Assembly: GCF_014192215.1 (NCBI RefSeq)
Contig: NZ_JACHXP010000002.1
Location: 186,001 to 250,000, forward strand
Reading direction: 5' to 3'
From: Halomonas cerina
Lineage (GTDB): Bacteria; Pseudomonadota; Gammaproteobacteria; Pseudomonadales; Halomonadaceae
Length of the DNA stretch: 64,000 nucleotides
Of the stretch, positions 34,987 through 44,323 are shown piece by piece. The notes below the pieces were generated by a model. That model did not search any database and was not told where the DNA came from. It saw only the letters and a program-made list of their open reading frames with translations. Numbering within the stretch: position 1 is the stretch's first letter; each line of letters opens with the position of its first letter. Both the position numbers and the translations under genes were made by a program.

Positions 34987-37722
34987 ATGAAATCCCTGAT
35001 ACCGACACCGCCAGCCGCCGCGCTGCCCTTCCTAGACCCCTTGGGGTTCGGACGCGCGGCCTTCGACTACTGGCGCGATACGATCGAGCGCAGCATGCTC
35101 TACCTAGACGTCATGCGTCAGCGGGGCAACCAGTACCTCGAGCATATCGAGAAGACCAAGCCCAACGTGCTCGGTTTCGAGGCCGAGATTCTGCTCGATG
35201 GCAAGACGCTGCCGCGACCTGTCAACTATGAGCTGCTTCGGGTCCTGCCGCCGGCAGGGGTCGAGACCGACCCGCAGATGCGGCCCTTCGTGGTGGTCGA
35301 TCCCCGTGCCGGCCATGGGCCGGGTATCGGTGGCTTCAAGCCCGACAGCGAGATCGGCGTGGCGCTGCGGGCCGGGCATCCCTGTTATTTCATCGGCTTC
35401 TTGCCGTATCCCGTCGAAGACCAGACCGTGGAGGACGTGGTCGAGGCCGAAGTCGCCTTCCTGCGCCACGTCATCGACTGCCATCCCGAGACCGCCGAGA
35501 AGCCCATGGTGGTCGGCAACTGCCAGGCTGGCTGGCAGATCATGATGGCGGCGGCCCTGGAGCCGCACGTCTTCGGCCCCATCCTCATCGCCGGGGCTCC
35601 ACTCTCCTACTGGGCGGGCGAGCGAGGCCATGCCCCGATGCGCTATACCGGTGGCATGACGGGCGGCAGCTGGGTGACCGCGCTGCTCTGCGATCTCGGC
35701 AACGGGCTGTTCGATGGCGCCTGGCTGGTCCAGAACTTCGAACGTCTCAATCCGGCCAACACCTGGTGGGCCAAGCAGTATCGCCTCTACGCCAGCGTCG
35801 ATACCGAGGCGCAGCGTTACTTGGAGTTCGAGCGCTGGTGGGGCGGTCACGTGGTGCTCGGCGGTCAGGAGATCCAGTACATCGCCGACAATCTCTTTAT
35901 CGGCAACCGGCTCTCCACCGCGCAGATGGTGACCTCGGACGGGCGCCGCATCGACCTGCGCAACGTGCGCTCCCCGGTGGTGGTGTTCTGCTCCCGCGGC
36001 GACGACATCACCCCGCCCCCCCAAGCGCTGGGCTGGATACGCGACCTCTACGAAGGCACCGACGATATCCTGGCTAACGAGCAGACCATCGTCTACTGCG
36101 TGCACGATACCACCGGCCACCTGGGCATCTTCGTGTCGGGCAGTGTCTCCCGCAAGGAGCATGCCGAGTTCACCGCCAACATGGACTATATCGATGTGCT
36201 GCCCCCGGGACTCTACGAGACCACCGTCTCGCGAGCCGAGGAGCGCGATGATGCGGAGCTGATCGAGCGCGACTACCTGCTGGAGTTCCAGACCCGCAGC
36301 GTCGAGGAACTCGACCGCGACATCCAGCACCGGCCCGACGACGACACCCGATTCGCCACCGTGGCGCGGATCTCCGAGATCAACCTGGGCCTCTATCGCT
36401 TCTTCCTGCAACCCTGGATCCAGGCCCTGGCGACCCCCGAGTCGGCCAAGTGGATGCGCCGCATGCATCCCAATCGTTTCGGCTATCGGCTGCTCTCCGA
36501 CCGTAATCCGCTGATGGTCCCGGTGCCGGTACTGGCCGACATGGTGCGCCGTGACCGTCATCCGGTAGGCGGCGACAACGTCTTCCGCTCCCTCGAGGGA
36601 ATCGTCTCCGACCAGCTTACCCGTGGCCTGAATGCCTGGCGTGACTTGCGCGACCGCAGCATCGAGCGGGTCTTCCTCGATTTCTATGGGCAGCCGATGC
36701 TGCAGGCGCTGGTCGGGCTGGGCGGTGATGCTCACGCGCATCGGCGTCGCCCCGGCGCCGAGCCCGAGCACCGCCGGTTCATCCAGCAGCGCCGGGAAGA
36801 GGTGCACGCGCAGGTCGCCAAGGGGGGCAGTCACGAGGCGGTCATGCGCTCGGTGATCCATGTGCTCGGTGGGGCCCCGGCCACCGACGAGCGCAACTTC
36901 AAGCGCCTGCGCGCCTCGCGGGCCGAGCTCGAGCCCGGTATCCAGCTGGCCGACTTCAAGCATCTGATGCGCGAGCAGTTCTTCATCCTCACGCAGGATC
37001 GCGAGGCGGCCCTGGAGGCCATTCCCACCCTGCTAGCGGACCAGAGTGCCGAGGAGATCGACGGCCATCTGGCGCATATCGAGCATGTGCTGGCGGCGAG
37101 TGGTGAGCTTTCGGACCATGCCGCCCAGCGCTTCGAGCGCATCAAGGCGTTGTTCCTGCGCGCCCGGCCGGCGCTTCCCGTGCTGCCTCCTGCCGACGAC
37201 GGTCGCGAGGGCGAAGGCAAGGCGGCCGAGCCACAGGCCGCGACGCCCGAAGCACCCGCGACCCCGGCGGCCACCGTCTCGACCGCCGACACCGGCGAGA
37301 GGGCGGACAAGGCCTCCGCCGCGGACGAGGAAAAAGGCGAGGTGGCCGAGCCGCAGGCCACGACGCCTGAAGCACCCGCCACCCCCGAGGCCACCGTCTC
37401 GACCGCCGACACCGGCGAGAGGGCGGACAAGGCATCTACCGCGGACGAGGAAAAAGGCGAGGTGGCCGAGCCGCCGGCCGTGACGTCGCCTGCCTCACCC
37501 GCCACCCCCGAGGCCGACGCGTCTTCCGAGATCGACAAGCCGGCCTCGGAGGCACTATCCGCGTCCGAGAAGGCGCCGGAAGTGACTCCCCCGGGCGAGG
37601 CCAAGGCCACGGCGACGCCTGATGCATCCAAGCCCAAGCCGGCCACTCGCCGCAAGCCCGCGACGCCGCGCAAGTCGAGCACGCCACGGCGTCGCACGAC
37701 CCGCCGCAGCGACAAGTCCTGA
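34987..37722 (+). CDS. DUF3141 protein: PhaC-like alpha/beta-hydrolase with histone-like tail
   Basis: 911 aa. Residues ~70-420 form an alpha/beta-hydrolase domain related to polyhydroxyalkanoate synthases. The nucleophile elbow is VVGNCQAGWQ (C179), with candidate partners D339/D340 in SRGDDITPP and H378 in TTGHLGIF, a Cys-Asp-His triad as in PhaC. A helical region follows (~430-735), with many conserved Arg and Glu. The last ~170 residues are low complexity: two exact-length 40-residue Ala/Pro/Glu/Thr repeats (DNA repeats 37219-37338 and 37339-37458) and a basic end, KPATRRKPATPRKSSTPRRR. A polyester synthase or depolymerase role is inference. Confidence 0.85.
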   Translation: MKSLIPTPPAAALPFLDPLGFGRAAFDYWRDTIERSMLYLDVMRQRGNQYLEHIEKTKPNVLGFEAEILLDGKTLPRPVNYELLRVLPPAGVETDPQMRPFVVVDPRAGHGPGIGGFKPDSEIGVALRAGHPCYFIGFLPYPVEDQTVEDVVEAEVAFLRHVIDCHPETAEKPMVVGNCQAGWQIMMAAALEPHVFGPILIAGAPLSYWAGERGHAPMRYTGGMTGGSWVTALLCDLGNGLFDGAWLVQNFERLNPANTWWAKQYRLYASVDTEAQRYLEFERWWGGHVVLGGQEIQYIADNLFIGNRLSTAQMVTSDGRRIDLRNVRSPVVVFCSRGDDITPPPQALGWIRDLYEGTDDILANEQTIVYCVHDTTGHLGIFVSGSVSRKEHAEFTANMDYIDVLPPGLYETTVSRAEERDDAELIERDYLLEFQTRSVEELDRDIQHRPDDDTRFATVARISEINLGLYRFFLQPWIQALATPESAKWMRRMHPNRFGYRLLSDRNPLMVPVPVLADMVRRDRHPVGGDNVFRSLEGIVSDQLTRGLNAWRDLRDRSIERVFLDFYGQPMLQALVGLGGDAHAHRRRPGAEPEHRRFIQQRREEVHAQVAKGGSHEAVMRSVIHVLGGAPATDERNFKRLRASRAELEPGIQLADFKHLMREQFFILTQDREAALEAIPTLLADQSAEEIDGHLAHIEHVLAASGELSDHAAQRFERIKALFLRARPALPVLPPADDGREGEGKAAEPQAATPEAPATPAATVSTADTGERADKASAADEEKGEVAEPQATTPEAPATPEATVSTADTGERADKASTADEEKGEVAEPPAVTSPASPATPEADASSEIDKPASEALSASEKAPEVTPPGEAKATATPDASKPKPATRRKPATPRKSSTPRRRTTRRSDKS

Positions 37723-37737
37723 GGCATCGCCTGCCCA

Positions 37738-37775
37738 TGAAAACGCGCCCCCATCGGTTCGCCGGTGGGGGCGCC
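37738..37775 (+). terminator. Intrinsic terminator after the DUF3141 gene
   Basis: Stem GCGCCCCCATCGG / CCGGTGGGGGCG around a short TTCG-containing loop, 16 nt after the stop codon. No long U-tract follows, so strength is uncertain. It separates the DUF3141 gene from topA. Confidence 0.65.
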
Positions 37776-37958
37776 GTCGTCTCGCGGGTCTTGTCGCCAC
37801 GGGGCCGTGAGGTCTAGCTTCATAGGGGCCGAGCGGGCGTCGACTGGCGTGAAGGCAAGGGCTGGGGTAGGGTAAGCGCATTTTTCACCCGTCTAAGACG
37901 CGGGCCGAAACCGTCTGGCGCGGGTCGCAGGCCAGCGCCACCAGCACAGTGGAGCACT

Positions 37959-40589
37959 ATGGGCAAGTCACTGGTCATCGTCGAGTCGCCGGCCAAGGCC
38001 AAGACGATCAACAAGTATCTCGGCAACGACTTCATCGTGAAGTCGAGCGTGGGGCACATTCGTGACCTGCCGACCAGCGGCTCGGGCAAGACCGCCTCTG
38101 ACCCCAAGGAGCGTGCTCGCCAGGCCGCGGCGACCCGCAAGATGTCGCCGGAAGAGAAGGCCGAGTACAAGAAGCGCAAGGCTCATGACCAGTTGATCCG
38201 GCGCATGGGGATCGACCCCGAGCATGGCTGGAAAGCCCGCTACGAGATCCTGCCCGGCAAGGAAAAGGTGGTGGCCGAGCTCCAGAAGCTCGCCGAGAAG
38301 GCCGATGCGGTCTATCTCGCCACCGACCTGGACCGCGAGGGGGAAGCCATCGCCTGGCACCTTCGCGAGACCATCGGCGGCGAAGAGGCGCGCTACAAGC
38401 GGGTGGTGTTCAACGAGATCACTCGAAATGCCATTCAGGAGGCCTTCCAGGATCCAGGCAGCCTGAACATCCCGCGGGTCGAGGCTCAGCAAGCGCGGCG
38501 CTTCCTCGACCGGGTGGTGGGGTTCATGCTCTCGCCGTTGCTGTGGGCCAAGATTGCCCGCGGGCTCTCCGCCGGCCGCGTGCAGTCGGTGGCCACGCGG
38601 CTGATCGTCGAGCGTGAGCGCGAGATCCACGCCTTCGTGCCCGAGGAGTTCTGGGATGTCCATGCCGATCTGGTGGCCGATACCGGTGAGCCGCTGCGCT
38701 TCGAGCTGGTCCGTCAGGATAGCAAGGCCTTCCGGCCCACCTCCGAGGCCGAGACCCTGACGCGCATCGAGGGCCTGCGCCAGGCGAGCCTGGCGATCAC
38801 CGCCAGGGAAGACAAGCCAACCCGCTCGAAGCCCAATGCGCCCTTCATCACCTCGACGCTGCAACAGGCCGCCAGCGGACGGCTGGGCTTCTCGGTGAAG
38901 AAGACCATGACCCTGGCCCAGCGGCTGTACGAGACGGGCTACATCACCTACATGCGCACCGATTCCACCAACCTCTCGAAGGACGCCGTGGCCAGCGTGC
39001 GCGACTTCATCCAAGACGAGTACGGCGACCGCTACCTGCCCGAGGCGCCCAACCGTTACACCAGCAAGGAAGGCGCCCAGGAGGCCCACGAGGCGATCCG
39101 GCCCTCCGAGGTGGGCCGGCGCGCGACGGAGCTGGCCGGCATGGAGCGTGATGCCGAGCGCCTCTACGAGCTGATCTGGCGCCAGTTCGTGGCCTGTCAG
39201 ATGCCCCCCGCCGACTACCTTTCCACCACCCTGACCGTGGAGGCCGATGGCTATGAGCTCAAGGCACGGGGACGGGTGCTCAAGTTCGACGGCTATACCC
39301 GCGTCATGAAGCCCATGGGCCGCAAGGACGAGGACCAGTCGCTGCCGGACCTCGCCAAGGGCACGCCCATGACCCTGGAGGCCCTGGATCCCCAGCAGCA
39401 CTTCACCAAGCCGCCACCCCGCTACACCGAGGCGAGCCTGGTCAAGGAACTGGAGAAGCGCGGCATCGGCCGGCCGTCCACCTATGCCTCGATCATCTCC
39501 ACCATCCAGGAGCGTGGCTACGTGCGCCTGGAGAACCGGCGCTTCTATGCCGAGAAGCTCGGCGATATCGTCACCGAGCGCCTCAAGGAGTCCTTCCCCG
39601 ACCTGATGGACTACTCCTTCACGGCGCGCATGGAGGACAGTCTCGATGAGGTGGCCGAAGGCGAGCGCAACTGGCGTGCGCTGCTCGATGCCTTCTATGC
39701 CGAGTTCAAGAAGGAACTCGAAATCGCCGAGAGCGAGGACGGCATGCGGCCCAACCAGCCGGTGCCCACCGATATCGACTGCCCCAGCTGCGGTCGCAAG
39801 ATGCAGATCCGTACCGCCTCCACCGGGGTCTTCCTGGGCTGCTCGGGCTACAACCTGCCGCCCAAGGAGCGCTGCAAGACCACGATCGACCTGCTGCCCG
39901 GCGACGAGGCGGTGGCCGCCGATGCCGGGGAAGAGGCCGAGACCGATGCGCTGCGCGCCAAGCACCGCTGTGCGAAGTGTGGCACCGCCATGGACAGTTA
40001 CCTGATCGACGAGACGCGCAAGTTGCATATCTGCGGCAACAGCCCCGACTGCGACGGCTATGAGGTCGAGCACGGGCGCTTCAAGATCAAGGGCTACGAA
40101 GGGCCGACCATCGAGTGCGACAAGTGCGGCGCCGAGATGCAGCTCAAGAGCGGGCGTTTCGGCAAGTACTTCGGCTGCACCAACAGCGCGTGCAAGAACA
40201 CCCGCAAGCTGCTGAAGAGCGGTGAGGTGGCACCACCCAAGATGGACCCTATCCCCATGCCCGAGCTGGCCTGCCAGAAGGTCGAGGACCATTATGTGCT
40301 GCGCGACGGCGCCAGCGGTCTGTTCCTGGCGGCCAGCAAGTTCCCCAAGAACCGCGAGACCCGCCCGCCGCTGGTCAAGGAGCTCAAGGCCCACGCCGAG
40401 GAGCTGCCGGAGAAGTACCGCTACCTGCTCGAGGCGCCCGACGAGGACCCGGACGGCCGTCCCGCTCAGATCCGCTTCTCGCGTAAGCTCAAGGAGCAGT
40501 TCGTGATGACCGATGAAGACGGCAAGGCCACCGGCTGGAAGGCCACCTACGACAACGGCCGTTGGCAGGTGGAGGACAAGCGCAAGTGA
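37959..40589 (+). CDS. topA: DNA topoisomerase I
   Basis: Type IA topoisomerase that relaxes negative supercoils. The toprim domain starts [20 protein letters not shown] with acidic residues in [18 protein letters not shown]. The catalytic tyrosine is in [15 protein letters not shown]. Three C-terminal zinc-finger modules are visible ([43 protein letters not shown]). 876 aa, close to E. coli length. A charged insertion lies after the first toprim strand. The stop codon overlaps the next gene start (GTGA). Confidence 0.98.
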   Translation: MGKSLVIVESPAKAKTINKYLGNDFIVKSSVGHIRDLPTSGSGKTASDPKERARQAAATRKMSPEEKAEYKKRKAHDQLIRRMGIDPEHGWKARYEILPGKEKVVAELQKLAEKADAVYLATDLDREGEAIAWHLRETIGGEEARYKRVVFNEITRNAIQEAFQDPGSLNIPRVEAQQARRFLDRVVGFMLSPLLWAKIARGLSAGRVQSVATRLIVEREREIHAFVPEEFWDVHADLVADTGEPLRFELVRQDSKAFRPTSEAETLTRIEGLRQASLAITAREDKPTRSKPNAPFITSTLQQAASGRLGFSVKKTMTLAQRLYETGYITYMRTDSTNLSKDAVASVRDFIQDEYGDRYLPEAPNRYTSKEGAQEAHEAIRPSEVGRRATELAGMERDAERLYELIWRQFVACQMPPADYLSTTLTVEADGYELKARGRVLKFDGYTRVMKPMGRKDEDQSLPDLAKGTPMTLEALDPQQHFTKPPPRYTEASLVKELEKRGIGRPSTYASIISTIQERGYVRLENRRFYAEKLGDIVTERLKESFPDLMDYSFTARMEDSLDEVAEGERNWRALLDAFYAEFKKELEIAESEDGMRPNQPVPTDIDCPSCGRKMQIRTASTGVFLGCSGYNLPPKERCKTTIDLLPGDEAVAADAGEEAETDALRAKHRCAKCGTAMDSYLIDETRKLHICGNSPDCDGYEVEHGRFKIKGYEGPTIECDKCGAEMQLKSGRFGKYFGCTNSACKNTRKLLKSGEVAPPKMDPIPMPELACQKVEDHYVLRDGASGLFLAASKFPKNRETRPPLVKELKAHAEELPEKYRYLLEAPDEDPDGRPAQIRFSRKLKEQFVMTDEDGKATGWKATYDNGRWQVEDKRK

Positions 40590-41050
40590 CCCCGAGAGCC
40601 CGTACCAATCAGTTGCTCTACCAGGCCGAGTTGCTCCTCGAGGTGCCCGCCGGCGACGACGAGCATCGCGAGGCCAGACGCATGGCGACCGAGGAAGGGA
40701 GCCTGGCGCTGCTCGAGCTGGCGTTGGAATCCCTGCTGCGCGAAGTGACCGAGCATGCCCAACTGGCGAGTCATGACTGGCGCGAACTGCTCGGCCCCGA
40801 AGGGGCCGACATCGCCGAGCTGCGCCGCCTGCGCGAGCTGGCCGCCCGCCCGGAGAGCTGGCTCGCCTGGCTGCTCGCTCGCATCGAGGCCCTCCATGAC
40901 AGCGACGGCGTGGCGCGACGCACCTCGGCCGCCACCCAAGGGGTCATCGCCGTCGGCAGCGCCGCGGCCCTGGGGGACGAGCTGCGCGACTGTGTACGCC
41001 AGGCCAAGCGCGAGCTCGCGGCCCTACGCGAGACCAGCGAGGAGTGGTGA
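40586..41050 (+). CDS. DUF6586-like small helical protein
   Basis: 154 aa, predicted mostly helical ([39 protein letters not shown]). It starts with GTG overlapping the topA stop codon by 4 nt, so it is translationally coupled to topA. A protein of this kind sits behind topA in Pseudomonas as well. No catalytic motif is seen and the function is unknown. Confidence 0.8.
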   Translation: MTPRARTNQLLYQAELLLEVPAGDDEHREARRMATEEGSLALLELALESLLREVTEHAQLASHDWRELLGPEGADIAELRRLRELAARPESWLAWLLARIEALHDSDGVARRTSAATQGVIAVGSAAALGDELRDCVRQAKRELAALRETSEEW

Positions 41051-41071
41051 CGTGCTCACCGGGCGGCGAGG

Positions 41072-41085
41072 TTGATCTGTATCAA
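41072..41085 (+). promoter_or_regulatory. Anr/FNR binding site
   Basis: TTGATCTGTATCAA is a perfect match to the FNR/Anr consensus TTGAT-N4-ATCAA. A -10-like TAGGCT (41108-41113) is spaced so that the box centre would lie near -41.5, the class II activator position. The ATG of the downstream gene is at 41160. This predicts induction of that gene when oxygen is low. Confidence 0.75.
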
Positions 41086-41159
41086 GCCCTCGGATGTCAC
41101 GGTGGACTAGGCTGAAGGCATCGAGGGTGGCCTATCTACAAAGGGCGGAGGAGACGGTG

Positions 41160-41624
41160 ATGCGCTTTCATCAAGTCAGAGAACTGGTGAGCTGGGCGGC
41201 CGATTACCATGCCCGCCTCGCCGCCGTCTATACCGAGCAGGCCGCGGGCCAGGTCGGTGAGCGTGTGCGCATGGCGTTGGAATATCTCGCCGAGCATGAG
41301 CGCAAGATGCAGGCGGACCTGGAGGGCTATCTCGATGACGGCAGCGACCATCGCGGCGTGCTCGATACCTGGTTCGATGACCCCGCCGACTTTCCCCATG
41401 CTCCGGTACTCGACCGGATGTCGGCGGGCCTGTCCTGCGGCAGCGTGCAGGACGTGCTCGCCACGGCCCTGACCACGCACCGCACCCTGCAGGACCTCTA
41501 TGCACACCGGGCCGAGCGGGCCAGCGCCGAGGCCGAGCGTGACTTCTTCATGGCGCTCGCCGACGGACACGAGGGAGAGGTCCGGCGGCTGGCCAGGGAC
41601 ATGCAGCGCCTGGAGGACTACTGA
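41160..41624 (+). CDS. Small helical protein under an Anr/FNR box
   Basis: 154 aa, all-helical by inspection, with charged faces. Glu and His occur in helical spacing (YLAEHERKMQADLEGYLDD; AERDFFMALADGHEGEVRRL), which recalls ferritin-like or rubrerythrin-like bundles, but a complete diiron set is not evident. ATG 41160 (MRFHQVRELVSWAADYHARL) follows GGAGGAGA; an upstream in-frame ATG at 41094 would lie before the ribosome-binding site. The Anr box suggests expression in low oxygen. The family is not recognised with confidence. Confidence 0.65.
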   Translation: MRFHQVRELVSWAADYHARLAAVYTEQAAGQVGERVRMALEYLAEHERKMQADLEGYLDDGSDHRGVLDTWFDDPADFPHAPVLDRMSAGLSCGSVQDVLATALTTHRTLQDLYAHRAERASAEAERDFFMALADGHEGEVRRLARDMQRLEDY

Positions 41625-41645
41625 GTCGGGCGTAGTTAATCAATC

Positions 41646-41684
41646 TGTCAGGTCAAGTCTGACAAACTAGGCCTTATGACCTAG
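41646..41684. promoter_or_regulatory. Two palindromes upstream of an L,D-transpeptidase gene
   Basis: TGTCA-N9-TGACA (41646-41664) is followed 2 nt later by CTAGG-N8-CCTAG (41667-41684). Both have the half-site spacing of dimeric regulators, and they lie in the gap between the Anr-linked gene and the transpeptidase gene. The regulators are not known. Confidence 0.45.
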
Positions 41685-41885
41685 GCTGAGATAGTACCTG
41701 CCGGACGTGCTCGGCTGTCGCCATCGGGAGACATCTTGAATGAGAAAAGCCGTCAGCCGCGACGGCTGGCGGCCTCCGTCAATGTCGCCGAATTGCGACG
41801 TCGATCATCGGGGTGGTGGGCGCCTGACAGGGTCGAAGGAATGCGTTATAAACGGCATCGACATATTTCCTGGCTTGATGATGCG

Positions 41886-42518
41886 ATGACTCATACCGTT
41901 TCGAACCACCGCCTGTCACGCCGCCGCTTCGGCCTGCTGGCCCTGAGCGTTCCCTTCTGGCCGGTGATGGCCGTCGATGCCCACGCCGCGCTGATGACCG
42001 ACCTGCTGGTCACGGCCAGTCGACCGCGTTATCCGGATGAGCTGTGGGTACTCGTCGATGATCGCGAGGCGTCCCTGGGGATCTATCGCGGCACGGCCCT
42101 GATCGAGCGCTTTTCCCCGGTCTCGCTCGGGCGGGGAGGGGCCAAGCCTCAACGAGTGAGTGGGGATCGGACGACCCCGCTGGGCGAGTTTCGGGTCAAT
42201 CGCTTCAATCCCGAGAGCAAGTTCCATATCTTCGTCGGCCTCGACTATCCCACGCCGACCCATGCCCGGATGGCATTGGAGTCCGGCCTCTACAGCCAGC
42301 GGGACTACGACGACTACTTCCGCTACTACCGGCGGCATGGCTATCCCCCCCAGCAGACCGTCCTGGGCGGCTTCATCGGGATCCACGGGGTCGGCGTCGG
42401 GGACCCCGAGATCCACGAACGCTTCCACTGGACGGATGGCTGCGTGGCGGTGACCGACCCTCAGGTCGAGAAACTGTCGTCGCTGGTCGACATTGGCACG
42501 CGCGTCGTCATCCGCTAG
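41886..42518 (+). CDS. L,D-transpeptidase with Tat-type signal
   Basis: YkuD-domain enzyme that forms 3-3 cross-links or anchors proteins to peptidoglycan. The catalytic motif is split as in the family: IGIHGVGVGD, then WTDGCVAVTD with the catalytic cysteine. The N-terminus LSRRRFGLLALSVPFWPVMA fits a twin-arginine signal peptide ending near DAHA. I place the start at ATG 41886 because this gives a normal Tat n-region. An in-frame ATG at 41736 with GGGAGA upstream would add 50 residues and cannot be excluded. About 210 aa. The Lpp-like gene follows. Confidence 0.82.
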   Translation: MTHTVSNHRLSRRRFGLLALSVPFWPVMAVDAHAALMTDLLVTASRPRYPDELWVLVDDREASLGIYRGTALIERFSPVSLGRGGAKPQRVSGDRTTPLGEFRVNRFNPESKFHIFVGLDYPTPTHARMALESGLYSQRDYDDYFRYYRRHGYPPQQTVLGGFIGIHGVGVGDPEIHERFHWTDGCVAVTDPQVEKLSSLVDIGTRVVIR

Positions 42519-42567
42519 TCTTTACATGCGCTAGGGACGTTCTACGCTATGGACAAGCGCCGTTGTC

Positions 42568-42573
42568 TATAAT
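42568..42573 (+). promoter_or_regulatory. -10 element of the Lpp-like gene
   Basis: TATAAT in the context TTGTCTATAATAG, with a TG 2 nt before the hexamer, close to an extended -10. No good -35 is visible. It would give a leader of about 115 nt for an abundant lipoprotein mRNA. Confidence 0.5.
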
Positions 42574-42693
42574 AGAACAGTGTTTGAAACCTGACTGTGC
42601 AGCCGATTCTGCTGCTGTTAGGCTTGCATTGCAGGAATGCCTGTGTGACAGGTACCACCAACGCAGTACCAAGGAAGACTCAAGGAGAACACC

Positions 42694-42957
42694 ATGACTC
42701 TGAAGACCACTCTGAAGCTGACCGCCGCTGCGGCATCCCTGGCTGTCCTGGCTGGCTGTGCCTCTTCCGGTGCCCTGGAAGAAGTGCGCATGACCGCCGA
42801 GTCTGCCCAAGCCGACGCCGCCGAGGCCCGCAGCATCGCCACTCAGGCGCAGAACACTGCCAACCAGGCACAGCGTGATGCCCAGGCGGCTCTGCAGATG
42901 TCTCAGCAGAACCGCGAAGAGATGAACCGCATGTTCGAGCGTTCCATGCGCAAGTGA
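42694..42957 (+). CDS. oprI: Lpp/OprI-type major outer-membrane lipoprotein
   Basis: 87 aa. The signal peptide ends in the lipobox LAVLAGCASS. The mature chain is an alanine-rich coiled coil (AESAQADAAEARSIATQAQN) typical of trimeric Lpp/OprI. The C-terminus is MRK; a terminal lysine after arginine is the residue that L,D-transpeptidases link to peptidoglycan in E. coli Lpp (YRK). AAGGAG lies upstream of the ATG. A strong terminator follows. It sits between two L,D-transpeptidase genes, so covalent attachment is plausible. Confidence 0.93.
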   Translation: MTLKTTLKLTAAAASLAVLAGCASSGALEEVRMTAESAQADAAEARSIATQAQNTANQAQRDAQAALQMSQQNREEMNRMFERSMRK

Positions 42958-43000
42958 TCGTTCCCCGATCCCGCCCATCGGGATCATCGGAACCTTCGCA

Positions 43001-43036
43001 CAGAGGCCCTGCCGTCAGGCAGGGCCTCTGTTGTTG
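43001..43036 (+). terminator. Intrinsic terminator after the Lpp-like gene
   Basis: Perfect 13-bp stem CAGAGGCCCTGCC / GGCAGGGCCTCTG with a GTCA loop, followed by TTGTTGT. It is well placed 43 nt after the stop codon of a short, probably abundant transcript. Confidence 0.88.
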
Positions 43037-43156
43037 TGGCCGGCCTACTCGATGTGGCGGGCCTAATTGTCCCGGGGTGGCTTGCGCTGGAACGGTGAGC
43101 CATCGACGGCAGGGAACGCGATAGCACCGGCCGGACAGCGACGTCCGGCCGGGTTC

Positions 43157-44215
43157 TCAGCTTTCGCCGTGCAGGCGATCGTAGAAGGTCGGTTCGGCGG
43201 CGATCAGCTCCAGGCGGTCGTAGAGTGTCTCGGGCATCACGTCCGGCTCCGGCGCTTCGCTGGCCTGAAGGGCCACGGGCATGCCGCCGGGCACTTCGAC
43301 GACATCGCGCAGGCGCGCGTAGTCCACCGGATAGTCCAGCCCTTCGATGGCGGCATCGACCTTCTCCAGCGCATGGGTCACGCGCTCGATGCTGGTGCCA
43401 TCGTCTTCGTCGAGGTAGGGATAGGCCTGGACATGCAGCACCCCATCGGTCCAGCCAAGCTTGAAGGTCTCGTTGATCAGCGTGACCTGGGTGCCCACCG
43501 GCAGGCGCGGAAACAGCGCCTCGATATCCTCGGGCAACATGCGGATGCAGCCGTGGGTGACTCGCATGCCCACGCCCTCGGGCTTGTTGGTGCCGTGGAT
43601 CAAGTAGCCGGGAATGCCCAGGCGCATCTTGTGGTTGCCCAGGGGGTTATCGGGCCCCGGCGGCACCACACCGGGCAGGGGATCGCCGGCTTCGGCATGC
43701 TCGCGGCGGATCGACGCCGGCGGATACCAGGCCGGGTCCTCGACCTTCTCGGTGATGCGGGTGGTGCCCAGCGGGGTCTTCCAGTCCATGCGACCCACGG
43801 CGATGGGGTAGGTCTCCACCTTGTCGGGCTCGCCCTCTTGGCTGGGCGGGTAATAATAGAGGCGCATCTCGGCGACGTTGACCACCACCCCCTCGCGGGG
43901 GCCTTCGGGCAGGATGAACTGCCCCGGAACCACCACCTCGGTGCCTTCCCCGGGGTACCAGATGCTGATGTCGGGGTTGGCGCGTACCATGGCCTCGTAG
44001 CCGATGCCGTGCTCGTGGCCGATGTCGATCAGGGTGTCATCCTGGTCGGCGATGACGGTGTAGACCTCGCCGACCAGATTGCCCTCCTCGGGGAGGGGAT
44101 AGTGGCCACGCGGCCAGTCCTCGGGACTGGCCTGGGCGGAAGCCATCAGAAGCCCGGAAAGGACCATGGCCATGGCGACTCGGGCGGTACGCCCGGGCGG
44201 GGAAGCGTGTTTCAT
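43157..44215 (-). CDS. L,D-transpeptidase, ErfK/YbiS type with LysM-like region
   Basis: Periplasmic transpeptidase of the group that anchors Lpp to peptidoglycan in E. coli. Signal peptide MAMVLSGLLMASAQA. A LysM-like segment follows (TVIADQDDTLIDIGHEHGIG, NPDISIWYPGEGTEVVVPG). The YkuD core is complete: MRLGIPGYLIHGTNKPEGVG and VTHGCIRMLPEDIE with the catalytic cysteine. ATG 44215 opens the signal peptide; 352 aa. It is convergent with the Lpp-like gene, whose C-terminal lysine would be its substrate. Confidence 0.93.
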   Translation of the reverse strand: MKHASPPGRTARVAMAMVLSGLLMASAQASPEDWPRGHYPLPEEGNLVGEVYTVIADQDDTLIDIGHEHGIGYEAMVRANPDISIWYPGEGTEVVVPGQFILPEGPREGVVVNVAEMRLYYYPPSQEGEPDKVETYPIAVGRMDWKTPLGTTRITEKVEDPAWYPPASIRREHAEAGDPLPGVVPPGPDNPLGNHKMRLGIPGYLIHGTNKPEGVGMRVTHGCIRMLPEDIEALFPRLPVGTQVTLINETFKLGWTDGVLHVQAYPYLDEDDGTSIERVTHALEKVDAAIEGLDYPVDYARLRDVVEVPGGMPVALQASEAPEPDVMPETLYDRLELIAAEPTFYDRLHGES

Positions 44216-44323
44216 CGAAGTTATCGTCTCTGGTTGCCGTTCGTCGGGGGCTGCGATGGGGGCCGTCCTTGGGCGTGTTGACCCCATAGTATCGCCTGTC
44301 AGGGCACGAAGTCGCTAGCCGCA

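Noticed and set aside
37968-40394. 808-codon open frame on the strand opposite topA
   Set aside because: It mirrors topA codon for codon in a GC-rich genome; no protein motif is visible and topA is unambiguous.
41736-41885. N-terminal extension or separate small gene before the Tat-type L,D-transpeptidase
   Set aside because: It has a ribosome-binding site, but the resulting 50-residue extension ahead of a Tat signal is unlikely; recorded only as an alternative start.
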